Below, in pieces: positions 51,169-60,051 of a DNA stretch of 64,000 nucleotides. The position numbers and the translations under genes were made by a program. Location: NCBI RefSeq assembly GCF_025403375.1, contig NZ_JAMPTM010000007.1:1-64000 (forward strand), in the 5' to 3' direction. Under the pieces are notes generated by a model. That model did no database searches, was not told where the DNA came from, and was given only the letters and a program-made list of their open reading frames with translations. Origin of the DNA: Frankia gtarii (GTDB taxonomy: Bacteria; Actinomycetota; Actinomycetes; Frankiales; Frankiaceae). How positions within the stretch are numbered: position 1 is the stretch's first letter; every line of letters begins with the position of its first letter.

Positions 51169-52191
51169 ATGCAGTACCGCACGCTCGGCCGGACCGGTAT
51201 CAGGGTCAGCCCCTATGCGCTCGGCACGTTGATGTTCGCCACGTCCATCGGTAACCCCGACCCCGACGACTCGGCCCGCATCATCCACAAGGCGCTGGAC
51301 GCGGGAATCAACCTCATCGATACCTCCGACGCCTACCGCGACTCCGAAGAGGTCGTCGGCAAGGCACTCAAGGGGCGACGGGACAATGTCGTCCTCGCGA
51401 CCAAGGTGAGCCGCCCGATGGGCGACGACCCCAATCAACAGGGCACCTCGCGGCGCTGGATCGTGACCGCGGTCGAGAACTCGCTGCGCCGCCTGCAGAC
51501 CGACCACATCGACCTTTACCAGATCCACCGGCCGGACCCCGGCACGGACATCGAGGAGACGCTGTCCGCGCTCTCCGACCTGATCCACAACGGGAAAGTC
51601 CGTGCGATCGGGACGTCCACGATGCCGGCGTCCGACATCATCGAAGCCCAGTGGGTCGCCGAGCGGCGTGGGCTGACACGGTTCCACACAGAGCAACCGC
51701 CGTACTCGCTGCTCAACCGCGGTATCGAACGCGAGGTACTGCCAGTCGCTCAGCGCTATCGAATGGGTACGCTGGTGTGGGGCCCGCTCGGGCAGGGACT
51801 GCTCACGGGGCGCGTCCGCAGGGGTCAGCAGAACGAACTGCGCCGCGCCGGCTTCTTCAGGCACCTCAACGACGAGCGCCGTCTCGACACCGTCGAGCAG
51901 TTCATCTCGCTCGCCGAGGAGGCGGGCCTGCCGCTGACCCACCTCGCCATGGCGTTCGCAATCGCGCATCCCGGCGTGACCAGCGCGATCGCCGGGCTGC
52001 GCACAATGAGCCACCTCGACGACCTTCTCGCCGGCATCGACGTGGCACTCACCGACGACATCCTCGACCGGATCGACGAGATCGTCCCGCCGGGCACCGA
52101 CGTCGGCACGCTCGACCAGGCCTACGTGCCGCCGGCTCTCCAGCAGGCGAGCCTGCGCCGCCGGCCCGTCAGCGAACGCACCGCCGCCTGA
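51169..52191 (+). CDS. Aldo/keto reductase
   Basis: The 340-residue NADPH-dependent reductase starts MQYRTLGRTGIRVSPYALG; the Asp/Tyr site is in IDTSDAYRDSEEVVG, the Lys in VLATKVSRP and the His in LYQIHRPDP. The cofactor loop near IAGLRTMSHLDDLLA is slightly unlike the 35978 paralogue. ATG 51169 follows AGAAAGGGC. The divergent XRE/MmyB gene suggests a ligand-induced reductase. Substrate unknown. Confidence 0.86.
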   Translation: MQYRTLGRTGIRVSPYALGTLMFATSIGNPDPDDSARIIHKALDAGINLIDTSDAYRDSEEVVGKALKGRRDNVVLATKVSRPMGDDPNQQGTSRRWIVTAVENSLRRLQTDHIDLYQIHRPDPGTDIEETLSALSDLIHNGKVRAIGTSTMPASDIIEAQWVAERRGLTRFHTEQPPYSLLNRGIEREVLPVAQRYRMGTLVWGPLGQGLLTGRVRRGQQNELRRAGFFRHLNDERRLDTVEQFISLAEEAGLPLTHLAMAFAIAHPGVTSAIAGLRTMSHLDDLLAGIDVALTDDILDRIDEIVPPGTDVGTLDQAYVPPALQQASLRRRPVSERTAA

Positions 52192-52508
52192 ACCTCGTTC
52201 GCCGCGGTCTGCGCCACCTCGCGTCCCGCCGACCGCAACAGGTACGCGTACAGGGTGCCGGTGACGCCGGATGATGAAAATGCCGGTACCGCTCGCCAGG
52301 TCGATCCCCACCGCGCGCTGTATCGAGACCGACCCAGGAGGTGCTGCCCGGCAGGCCGGAGCTGGCCGCGGCGCTCAACCAGCCGGCGGCCATCACTGCG
52401 TCGCGCAGCTTCACGAAGCACCGGCCCGTGCCCTCCGGCGACCGTCGCCGTGGAAAATCAGGTGCGCTGGGGAATGACAGCCGGGACTATAAAGGCGTGG
52501 TCTGGTTC
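52192..52508. other. Intergenic region, no intact gene
   Basis: The 317 bp between the aldo/keto reductase and GNAT genes contain only short frames without conserved motifs. A reverse-strand stretch (52250-52410) begins MKLRDAVMAAGWLSAAA but is broken by frame changes. It may be the remains of an older gene. Confidence 0.35.
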
Positions 52509-52985
52509 ATGACGGAGGACGTCGAGACGTATCTCGCGGTGGCGGGTGGTTTTCTGCTGTCGCGGCTGACGGAGAACACGGTGTTGGCAACTGTCGCCGA
52601 GACCTTGCGCGCGGGCAACGGCGCTGTGTTCGGGGACGCGGTTCCGCTGTTCGGTTGTTGGCGGTCGGACGGCGGCGACGTCGACGGCGCCTTCCTGCAT
52701 GGCGGTCTTACGTTGTGGGAGGTCGACGGGGTGCCGGTCTCGATGGCAGGACTTACTCGCAGCGTGGCCGATATGGTCCGCGTCGGCCCGGTTTACACCC
52801 CGCCGCATACCCGCCGACGAGGGTATGCCGGGGCTGTCACCGCGGCGGTGAGCCGGGCAGCGCTGGACGCGGGGGCGAAGGAGGTCCTGCTGTTCACCGA
52901 TCTGGCCAACCGGACGAGCAATGGTCTGTATCAGCGGCTCGGGTACGAGCCCGTGGAGGATCGCGTGGTCCTGTCCTTCACGTGA
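52509..52985 (+). CDS. GNAT acetyltransferase with apparent internal deletion
   Basis: The 158-residue product has the end of an actinobacterial GNAT: GGLTLWEVDGVPVSMAGLTR, VYTPPHTRRRGYAGAVTAAV with the acetyl-CoA loop RRRGYAG, and LFTDLANRTSNGLYQRLGY. The start EDVETYLAVAGGFLLSRLTE and TVLATVAETLRAG is also family-like. Relatives are about 260-300 residues because roughly 100 residues separate these parts, whereas here VDGAFLH joins directly to GGLTLWE. The frame is intact, so the product may be a shortened enzyme or an in-frame decayed gene. ATG 52509 is chosen by homology. Confidence 0.6.
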   Translation: MTEDVETYLAVAGGFLLSRLTENTVLATVAETLRAGNGAVFGDAVPLFGCWRSDGGDVDGAFLHGGLTLWEVDGVPVSMAGLTRSVADMVRVGPVYTPPHTRRRGYAGAVTAAVSRAALDAGAKEVLLFTDLANRTSNGLYQRLGYEPVEDRVVLSFT

Positions 52986-53079
52986 GCGGCGTCAGCGTCG
53001 TCATGGGGCACTTCACAATTCACAATGGCCTTGATGCCCACGATGATCCGGCCGAAGGGGGTGATCGATAGCCCGGCGG

Positions 53080-56000
53080 TCAGGTGTCGAGGTCGTAGCG
53101 GTGCAGGCCGGCCGAGCAGGCCAGGATGATGCCGCCGCCGAGCTCGGGTGGCAGCCAGGCGCAGTCGCGGGCCCCGCCGTCGAAACGCATCACGGCGGCG
53201 CAGGTCCAGATCGTCGCGTCCCAGACGAGCAACGCACCGTCGCCGCCCGCCGTGGCCAGCCAGGCCCCGTCCGGGGAGAACCGGGCCGAGCGCACGGTGT
53301 GCAGGTGGCCGGTCAGCGTCGCGACGGGCGCGCCGTCGTCGACCTGCCAGATCCGCACGGTGTGGTCGGCCGCGGCGGAGGCCAGCAGTCCACCGTCAGG
53401 GGAGAACGCGACGCCGAGGATGGTATCGGTGTGCCCGGCCAGCTCACGGTGTAGCCGGCCGGTCGCGGCCTGCCACAGCTGCACGGTCCGACCCTTTCCC
53501 CCCGCGGCGACCCAGCGTCCGTCCGGGCTGACCGAACATGCATCAACGGCACTGCGCGCCGCGGACGAGGTGGCCAGCGGCGGCAGCGGGCGTCCGGTGG
53601 TGGCGTCCCACCGCGGCAGCGTGCCGTCCCGGCAGGCGGCGACGGCCCAGGAGCCGGTGGGGTCGAGGGCGAAGCCGACGATCTCGGCGTCGGCCGTCAG
53701 CGTTCCCAGGACGGCGCCCGTCACCGGATTCCACCGGCGCAGCGTGGTGAGGTCCGCGGGGACGAGCACCCAGGCGCCGTCGGGACCGGTCGCGGCGCCG
53801 CGAACCCGGTCCGCGGCGCCGCCGATCGCGACGCCGGTGCGCTCACCGGTGTCCAGCTCCCAGACGGCGCAGCCCCGCATCGGTTCGTCCCGCCCGCCGA
53901 CGGACGGTTTCGGCAGGTCGACGTCCGTGGCCCACAGCCGGATGGCACCGTACCGGCCACCGGCGGCCACCCACGTTCCATCCGGCGCGAGGGCACAGGC
54001 CCGGCTGGCGACCGCCCCGGACAGGTCGGCCCGGTGCGCACCGGTCGGCGCGTCCCACAGCCGGATCGCGCCCTCCCGGCTCGTCGTCACCAGCAGCCGG
54101 CCGGCCCGGTCGACCGCGGCGGCGTGGATCGCCCCGGCATCCTCCCGGATCAGGCCGATCTGGCGGCCGGCGGGCATCGCCCAGCGGCGGAACGTGCCGT
54201 CGCGGCCCGACGATCCCAGCCAGGCGCCGTCCGGCGCGACGGTCAGCGACAGGACGGACCCGACGTGACCGGTCAGGGTCGTCGTCGGGCGACCGGTCGA
54301 CGGGTCGCAGATCCGGATCACGCCGTCGTCGCCGGCGACGGCGAGCCAGCGGCCGTCCGGAGCCATGGCGCAGCATCGCAACGGTGCGTCCGCCAGTGTG
54401 ACGGCCAGCAGCGGGCCCGCGCCGAAGGCATCCCACCCGCGCAGGGTCCCGTCGGCACCGGCGGACAGGACGCGGGCGCCGTCCGGACTGAACGTGCAGG
54501 CGGTGACCTCGCCGCGATGGCCGTGCAGCACCTGCGGCACGGCCGACCGGCCTGGTCGCCCCGGCTGATCCGGCTGATCCGGCTGGCCAGGTCGAACCGG
54601 GGAGCCGTCGTCCCACCGCCTCGGCACCGCCCAGATCCGCACCGTCCCGTCCGCTCCCACGGAGGCGAGCGCCCGGCCGTCCGGTGCGAACACGCAGGCG
54701 GAGACGTCGCCGTCGTGCCCCGCCAGCACCGCCTGGCCGCGACCGTCGGGCACCTCCCACAGCCGCACGGCGCCATCGCCGCCGGCGGAGGCCAGCAACC
54801 CCCCGTCGGGGGCGACGGCAAGCCCGTTCACCCAGCGCCGATGCCCGCTGAACGTGCGGCGCAGGGCCGGATGCGGCTGGTCGGGGCGCGACCATCGGTT
54901 GGTCAGCCGCGGCCTGGCGACGTGGGGCGCGAGGTCGGCCCGGGCGGCGTCGAGTTCGGCGCTGCCATCGAGCCGGCTGAGCAGGATCGCGCCGAGCGAC
55001 TCCGGGCGCTGCGTCGGGGCGAGCAGGTGGGCGTTGCGCAGAACGGCCCGCCGCAGCGCGGCCAGCACGGGCGCATCCGCCACGACGTCCGCCGCGAGGG
55101 CGAGGTCCGCCTCGACCGCCACCGGACCGAACTGCGGACGCTCCAGCTTGGCCAGCGTCCAGCGCAGATCCCCGAGCAGGGCGGCCACCTCGGCCGTGCG
55201 GCCCGCGCCGACGAGATGACGGACGAGGTAGGTCCACACGTAGTCCGCCGACTCCGGCAGCAGCCACCACGGATCACCCGGCAGGAACTCGGACGGCGGG
55301 AACTCGGGCGGCGCGGCGGGCAGGAGGGTGTCGCGCAGGGCGTCGCAGAGCAGGGCGTCGAACTCGCGCAGGCGCTCCGACCCGACCCGCACCCGCAGGT
55401 AGCTGCGCAGCACGTCCTGGAGCAGCAGCGCGGGCGGGGACCGGCGGTAGGCGACGACCAGGCAGAGGTCCGCCAGCTCCTGGCAAAGGTCGTCGACCTC
55501 GTCCGGGTCCAGATCGCCCGTGGCCCCCCAGTAGGCGTCGAGCACCCGGCGCGGGATCTCCACGTCCTCGGGAAAGACCGCGAGCTCCAGGTAGCGTTCC
55601 AGGCGGTGCCCGGTCAGCAGGCCGAGGCTGGCCGCCAGGGTCGCCTCGACGGCCTCGCTGCGCCGCGCGGCGCGGCTGACGTCGAGCCTGGTCGGGCCAC
55701 GCCGGTGCATCCGGCGCAGCACCCGCTCGGCGGCCCGCGGGACACTCATCCCATCGCGGACGTGCCGCACGAGCGCGCGGTTGACCAGACGCAGCAGCAC
55801 CGGCCAGCGCCCGGTCACCCCCAGCAGCCGGCCGGCCGCCTCCGGCGCCTGCGCACCGAGGTCGCGCAGCAGCAGGGTCATGGCCTCCTCGGGGAGCATC
55901 GCCGGAATCTCGATCATCCGGGCTCGGGGCACGAGGTCACGCAGCCGGGTGGTGACGAGCCGGACGGTACCCGCCCCGCCCTGCAGGAACGGCTGCAACT

Positions 56001-57102
56001 GGGCCGGGTTCCACACGTCGTCGACGACCAGCAGCCGGGACTCGTCGCCGAGCAGCGTCCCGAGATGGAAACCGGCCTGTTCCGGGTCGGACAGGGTCGG
56101 CCGGACGCCGCAGAGCGCCTCGCTGAGATCGTTGATCCGGTCCGCCAGTCGAGCGCCGTCGAGCGTCTCCCCGATGGTCACCCAGAGCAGTCCACCGCCG
56201 AACGTCTCGGCGATCTCCGGTTGCCGGCAGACCTCCCGGGTCAGCGTGGTCTTCCCCATGCCGCCCGTGCCGTGCAGCACGACGGGTCCCCGGACGGCGC
56301 CGGGCCGCACCCCGCTCGCCGCGCCTACCAGGCCGGCCACGTGCACCGCGGCCGCCACGTGCAGCGCACTCGCGAGCACCTCGGCGAGAACGACCGAGGT
56401 AAGCGCCGGGCGGGGCACGACGTCGTCGCGGTCGCCGGGAAGCATCCACGGGCGATGCTGGCCGCCGGCGCGCGGGATCCCCGCAGCGCCGTCGACTGTG
56501 GCCAGGGCAGCGCCGCCCATGCCGACCACGCGCCGTTGGCTCTCCCGCAGCTTCACCAGGGCGTCGAGGACCGCCGTCTCCAGATCGCCGGCGCCACGAA
56601 AATCGGCAGTGATGATGCCGGAATCGCGCAGTCGGCTTCGGAACTCCTTCTGGCGTTCCGCGTGGCTCTCGTCGACGAATTCACCGAACGGAACCTCGGC
56701 GAGATAGTCCAGGAGGAACACCAGGCGGGGTATCCCGGCCTGCGTCGCCGTGTCGAACTCCAGCTCGGTGTAGGACGTCTCGGGACGCCCGGTCACCAGG
56801 GAGCCGTACCGAAATCCGATGAGCCCCAGGTAGACGTCCGACGAACGGACCGTCCGCACGCAGAAATCCGCCGGATCCGCGTCCCTGGCGCCGAAGTACT
56901 CCATGTCGATCACCCGGTCGCCCGCCAGCGCGACGGCCCGCTCGGCGGCGGCGACGAACGAACGCTCCCGCGGAAACCGGCGCAGCTCCGCGGTATGGCT
57001 CAGAAACACCCGCCGCTCGCGTTCGACCGGCAGTCTGCCGTCGGCCGGCGCCGAGCCGGCTGCCCGAGTTCGATCCGAAAACAAATCAATCGAGACCGAC
57101 AC
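53080..57102 (-). CDS. STAND NTPase: DUF4062, NB-ARC and WD40 propellers
   Basis: The 1340-residue protein has Apaf-1-like order. DUF4062 (about 30-170: RRVFLSHTAELRRFPRERSF, SSDVYLGLIGFRYGSL, SYTELEFDTATQAGIPRLVF) comes first. NB-ARC follows (about 250-600), with P-loop HGTGGMGKTTLTRE at about 277-290, Walker B SRLLVVDDVW, sensor TVRLVTTRLRDL and GRWPVLLRL. A helical arm precedes about 13 WD40 blades (750-1340; for example AGHTDTILGVAFSPDGGLLA). GTG 57102 is used; the frame is open to 57216. Such proteins act as oligomerising sensors in conflict or death pathways, but no effector domain is recognisable. DUF4062 may serve that role. Confidence 0.85.
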   Translation of the reverse strand: MSVSIDLFSDRTRAAGSAPADGRLPVERERRVFLSHTAELRRFPRERSFVAAAERAVALAGDRVIDMEYFGARDADPADFCVRTVRSSDVYLGLIGFRYGSLVTGRPETSYTELEFDTATQAGIPRLVFLLDYLAEVPFGEFVDESHAERQKEFRSRLRDSGIITADFRGAGDLETAVLDALVKLRESQRRVVGMGGAALATVDGAAGIPRAGGQHRPWMLPGDRDDVVPRPALTSVVLAEVLASALHVAAAVHVAGLVGAASGVRPGAVRGPVVLHGTGGMGKTTLTREVCRQPEIAETFGGGLLWVTIGETLDGARLADRINDLSEALCGVRPTLSDPEQAGFHLGTLLGDESRLLVVDDVWNPAQLQPFLQGGAGTVRLVTTRLRDLVPRARMIEIPAMLPEEAMTLLLRDLGAQAPEAAGRLLGVTGRWPVLLRLVNRALVRHVRDGMSVPRAAERVLRRMHRRGPTRLDVSRAARRSEAVEATLAASLGLLTGHRLERYLELAVFPEDVEIPRRVLDAYWGATGDLDPDEVDDLCQELADLCLVVAYRRSPPALLLQDVLRSYLRVRVGSERLREFDALLCDALRDTLLPAAPPEFPPSEFLPGDPWWLLPESADYVWTYLVRHLVGAGRTAEVAALLGDLRWTLAKLERPQFGPVAVEADLALAADVVADAPVLAALRRAVLRNAHLLAPTQRPESLGAILLSRLDGSAELDAARADLAPHVARPRLTNRWSRPDQPHPALRRTFSGHRRWVNGLAVAPDGGLLASAGGDGAVRLWEVPDGRGQAVLAGHDGDVSACVFAPDGRALASVGADGTVRIWAVPRRWDDGSPVRPGQPDQPDQPGRPGRSAVPQVLHGHRGEVTACTFSPDGARVLSAGADGTLRGWDAFGAGPLLAVTLADAPLRCCAMAPDGRWLAVAGDDGVIRICDPSTGRPTTTLTGHVGSVLSLTVAPDGAWLGSSGRDGTFRRWAMPAGRQIGLIREDAGAIHAAAVDRAGRLLVTTSREGAIRLWDAPTGAHRADLSGAVASRACALAPDGTWVAAGGRYGAIRLWATDVDLPKPSVGGRDEPMRGCAVWELDTGERTGVAIGGAADRVRGAATGPDGAWVLVPADLTTLRRWNPVTGAVLGTLTADAEIVGFALDPTGSWAVAACRDGTLPRWDATTGRPLPPLATSSAARSAVDACSVSPDGRWVAAGGKGRTVQLWQAATGRLHRELAGHTDTILGVAFSPDGGLLASAAADHTVRIWQVDDGAPVATLTGHLHTVRSARFSPDGAWLATAGGDGALLVWDATIWTCAAVMRFDGGARDCAWLPPELGGGIILACSAGLHRYDLDT

Positions 57103-57363
57103 ATCTCGCAACGTATCCGATCGACTCCGTTGCCCGCATCCTCCGCCCGCCTCTACCGGCCTCTGCCCGGTCGCCTGAGAACGGGTCGACCGCCCGCGCC
57201 GGCCTCTCGTGGCCACCGGCTCGGTGCCGGCACGCCTCGGCCCGCCGTGGCCCGCCGTGGCCCGCCGCCGGCCCGCAACGGATCAGGTGGTGCGGACGCG
57301 AGGACGACGATGATCCGCAGGCGGGCGCCAGCTTCCCGCGACGGATCAGGTAGTAAGGACCTC

Positions 57364-58527
57364 GTGGATTCCCATGACACCAGCGGTGTCGTTCCCGCCG
57401 TACCCGCCGTCACCGCCGTGCCCGTCGTCCCTGGCCTGGACAGCGACGCGATGGCGGCGGCCCGGCGCCGGCAGGGCGAGCTGACCAAGCCACCGGGCGC
57501 CCTCGGCCGGCTCGAGGAGCTGTCGATCTGGCTCGCCGGCGTGCAGGGAGTCTGTCCCCCGCGGCCGTTCGACCGGGTCCGGGCGATCGTGATCGCCGGC
57601 GACCACGGGATAGCCCAGCTCGGCGTGTCCGCGTTTCCCAGCGACGTGACGGCGCAGATGGTGGCCAACTTCGCCGCCGGCGGGGCGGCGGTGAACGTCC
57701 TCGCCCGTCAGGTCGGGGCCGCCGTGCGGGTGGTCGACGTCTCGGTGGACAGCCCGTACCCCACCACCGTGGGCGGGGTCGACGGCACCGCACCGCCCGA
57801 CCGCTACCGGGTGCGGCGGTCGAGCGAGCGCATCGACCGGACGGACGCGGTGAGCGTGGCCGAGGCGGAGCGGGCGTTCGCCGTCGGTCGGCTCATCGCG
57901 GACGAGGAGATCGACGCGGGCGCGGATCTGCTCGTCCCCGGCGAGATGGGGATCGGCAACACGACCCCCGCGGCGACGATCGTCGCGTTGCTGTGCAACC
58001 GCGAGCCCATCGAGGTGGTCGGGCGGGGAACGGGCATCGACGACCGTCGCTGGATGGTGAAGACGGCCGCGATCCGCGATGCCATGTGGCGGGGCCGGCC
58101 GTTCGCCAGCAACGCGCAGTCGATGCTGCGGGTCGTCGGCGGTGCGGACCTGCTGGCGCTCACCGGTCTGCTGGTGCAGGCCGCCGTGCGGCGGACCCCG
58201 GTCATCCTCGACGGCGTGATCGTCTGCGCCGCGGCGCTGGCGGCCGAGCACATCGCGCCGGGCGCCAGGAAGTGGTGGGTGGCGGGCACCCGGTCCCCCG
58301 AGCCGGCGCAGGCGATCGCCCTCGGCGCACTCGGGCTCACGCCGCTGATCGACGTCGGTCTGCGCCTCGGTGAGGGCACCGGGGCGCTGCTGGCGGTCCC
58401 GCTGGTGCGCGCCGCGCAGGCGACGCTCGCGGAGATGGCGACGTTCGACCAGGCGGGCGTCAGCGGTAAGTCCGAGGCCGTCGGCGGCCCTGACGCCATC
58501 AATGGCACGGCGGTCGACGTCACGTGA
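57364..58527 (+). CDS. cobT: Nicotinate-nucleotide--dimethylbenzimidazole phosphoribosyltransferase
   Basis: The 387-residue enzyme makes alpha-ribazole phosphate for the lower ligand of B12. Motifs: KPPGALGRLEELSIWLAG, IVIAGDHGIAQLGVSAFPSD, VTAQMVANFAAGGAAVNVLA, LVPGEMGIGNTTPAATIVAL and the C-terminal DVGLRLGEGTGALLAVPLVR with the catalytic Glu. GTG 57364 follows AAGGA. The frame is open far to the left through the antisense strand of the STAND gene, but that part is not coding. It overlaps cobS by 4 bp (GTGA). Confidence 0.93.
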   Translation: MDSHDTSGVVPAVPAVTAVPVVPGLDSDAMAAARRRQGELTKPPGALGRLEELSIWLAGVQGVCPPRPFDRVRAIVIAGDHGIAQLGVSAFPSDVTAQMVANFAAGGAAVNVLARQVGAAVRVVDVSVDSPYPTTVGGVDGTAPPDRYRVRRSSERIDRTDAVSVAEAERAFAVGRLIADEEIDAGADLLVPGEMGIGNTTPAATIVALLCNREPIEVVGRGTGIDDRRWMVKTAAIRDAMWRGRPFASNAQSMLRVVGGADLLALTGLLVQAAVRRTPVILDGVIVCAAALAAEHIAPGARKWWVAGTRSPEPAQAIALGALGLTPLIDVGLRLGEGTGALLAVPLVRAAQATLAEMATFDQAGVSGKSEAVGGPDAINGTAVDVT

Positions 58528-59357
58528 TGCTGGCGGCAAGAGCCGCGTTCACGCTGCTCACGATGCTCCCCCTGCGCGGCCCGCAGCGGCTCGACCGACG
58601 CCTGGCCGGCCGAGCCATGGCGCTGGCGCCCCTGGTGGGCCTGGTCCTCGGGCTGATCACCGCCGTGATCGTGGTCACCATGCGAGTCACGACGGGGACG
58701 CCTGGTCACCGCAACCAGAGTCTGCTGCCCGCCGCGGTGGGCATCGCCGTCCTCGCGCTGGCCACCGGGGGTCTGCACCTCGACGGCCTGGCCGATCTCG
58801 GGGACGGCATCGGCGCCCGGCGGGTGCGGGGGCGGGATCGCGCCCTGGAGATCATGCGCGAGTCGACGATCGGCGCCTTCGGTGTGATCAGCGTCGTGTT
58901 CGTCGTGTTGTTGCAGGTCACGGCGCTCAGCGCGGCCATTACCGTGCACCGCGGCACGGTCTCGATCCTCGTCGCCGCCATGACCGGGCGGCTCGCCGCG
59001 ACCCTTGCCTGCGCCGCCGGCACCCCGCCCGCGCATCCGGACGGTCTCGGCGCACTCGTGGCCGGCACGGTCCGCACCCGGGACGCGGCGCTCGCCTTCA
59101 TCGGGGTCTGCGCCCTGGCTGCGCTCGCCGGCCGCCTCGACTTCGACGGCGGGGACATCGGCCGGGCCCTGCGCGCCGTTGTCGCGGTATGCGTCGGGAC
59201 TGCCTTCTCGCTGGCGCTGCGGCGCTATCTGACCAGCCGCTTCGGCGGCCTGAGCGGTGACATGCTCGGTGGAATCATCGAGCTCACCACCATGGTGACG
59301 TTGGTCGTCATGGCGATGACGCTGCCGACTCCCGCACTGCGATTCCTGGGTCGGTAG
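58524..59357 (+). CDS. cobS: Adenosylcobinamide-GDP ribazoletransferase (cobalamin synthase)
   Basis: The 277-residue membrane enzyme joins adenosylcobinamide-GDP and alpha-ribazole in the last step of B12 synthesis. About seven helices are visible (first: MALAPLVGLVLGLITAVIVV). The family marker LATGGLHLDGLADLGDGIGA with GxxHxDGxxD, RESTIGAFGVISVVFVVLLQ and the end SGDMLGGIIELTTMVTLVVM are present. GTG 58524 is coupled to cobT; ATG 58527 is alternative. A hairpin 34 bp past the stop probably terminates the pair. Confidence 0.92.
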   Translation: MMLAARAAFTLLTMLPLRGPQRLDRRLAGRAMALAPLVGLVLGLITAVIVVTMRVTTGTPGHRNQSLLPAAVGIAVLALATGGLHLDGLADLGDGIGARRVRGRDRALEIMRESTIGAFGVISVVFVVLLQVTALSAAITVHRGTVSILVAAMTGRLAATLACAAGTPPAHPDGLGALVAGTVRTRDAALAFIGVCALAALAGRLDFDGGDIGRALRAVVAVCVGTAFSLALRRYLTSRFGGLSGDMLGGIIELTTMVTLVVMAMTLPTPALRFLGR

Positions 59358-59683
59358 CGATCTCTCGTCGCTGCGCCGACAATGCCGCGCCGCGCCGGCA
59401 CCGGCGCGCTCCACGGGCCACGAACGAGGTCAGTACACGGATCTCTTGAGGAATTTGCTGCACGGCGCTTTGCGAATGACGTGCCGGAGCGCACCCATCG
59501 ACCGACCGGTTGTATGCTTTCCCGTCGAGAGGTTTTGCGCGGGATTTCTCTGGACGGGGGACGGGCCGGCATGGATCTGCTGTCCGGGCACAAGCGTCAG
59601 CGAGACAATGTCCACCGGCGCACGCAGGCGTCTGACCAGCACAATCATGCTGCGCCGGCCGAGGATCGTGGCAATCGAGGCCG
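59358..59683. other. Intergenic region between cobS and the TerY-P-like operon
   Basis: These 326 bp hold a cobS terminator hairpin at 59391-59408, then a lower-GC stretch (59447-59545) with TATGCT at 59513-59518, a possible -10 for the next operon without a clear -35. Open frames here lack recognisable domains. Confidence 0.45.
59391..59408 (+). terminator. Candidate cobS terminator
   Basis: CGCGCCGG-CA-CCGGCGCG is a perfect 8-bp inverted repeat 33 bp past the cobS stop. The tiny loop means the last pair probably opens to give a 4-base loop. No U-tract. Confidence 0.5.
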
Positions 59684-60046
59684 ATGATGCCCGAGCAGCC
59701 GATCCTAGCCAACGTCACTTGCAGCGCTACCAGGCATCCGGGGGTCGGCCGGTTCGGTCGGCAGGGGGCGAATCTCGAGCTGAAGGGCGTGTCCCGGCAG
59801 CGCCCCGACAGCGTGCTCCCCATGTCCGGCTCGCAGACGCAGGCGACGGATGGCGGCTCCTTCACCATCAGCGCGGACTATCGCGGCTGCCCTAGCTGTG
59901 GCGCAGACAACGTCGTCCGGTGCAGTCGGTGCCACCAGCTCGCGTGCTGGGACTCCTCCCAGCCGGTCTTCCACTGCCCCTCGTGCGGCAAGAGTGGTCC
60001 AGTGACAGGAGTGATCACCAGGTTCTCCACGCTTGGCGGAGGTTGA
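59684..60046 (+). CDS. Stand-alone TerY-C-like zinc-ribbon protein
   Basis: The 120-residue protein ends in a zinc-binding domain with seven Cys: C69-x2-C72, C80-x2-C83, C88, C98-x2-C101 (CPSCG, CSRCHQLAC, CPSCG). This pattern, with DGGSFTISADYRGC before it and KSGPVTG after, resembles the TerY-C metal-binding domain that usually forms the C-terminus of the vWA protein TerY. Here it is a separate gene, first in the operon and 5 bp before the kinase gene. The first 46 residues match nothing; ATG 59822 (MSGSQ) would give 74 residues covering the whole ribbon. Function in the module is inferred. Confidence 0.7.
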   Translation: MMPEQPILANVTCSATRHPGVGRFGRQGANLELKGVSRQRPDSVLPMSGSQTQATDGGSFTISADYRGCPSCGADNVVRCSRCHQLACWDSSQPVFHCPSCGKSGPVTGVITRFSTLGGG

Positions 60047-60051
60047 TCGAC

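Noticed and set aside
54034-57363. Very long rightward open frame antisense to the STAND gene, continuous with cobT
   Set aside because: It has no recognisable domain before the cobT start and mirrors the third-position GC bias of the reverse-strand gene. The true cobT start is GTG 57364 with an AAGGA site.
57217-57363. Cobalamin riboswitch upstream of cobT or cobU
   Set aside because: The 5' regions are too short and show no B12-box-like conserved core. cobU follows a small gene by 27 bp.
59446-59895. 150-codon frame preceding and overlapping the zinc-ribbon gene
   Set aside because: Its translation has no motif and poor codon bias, and it conflicts with the zinc-ribbon frame, which has seven patterned cysteines.
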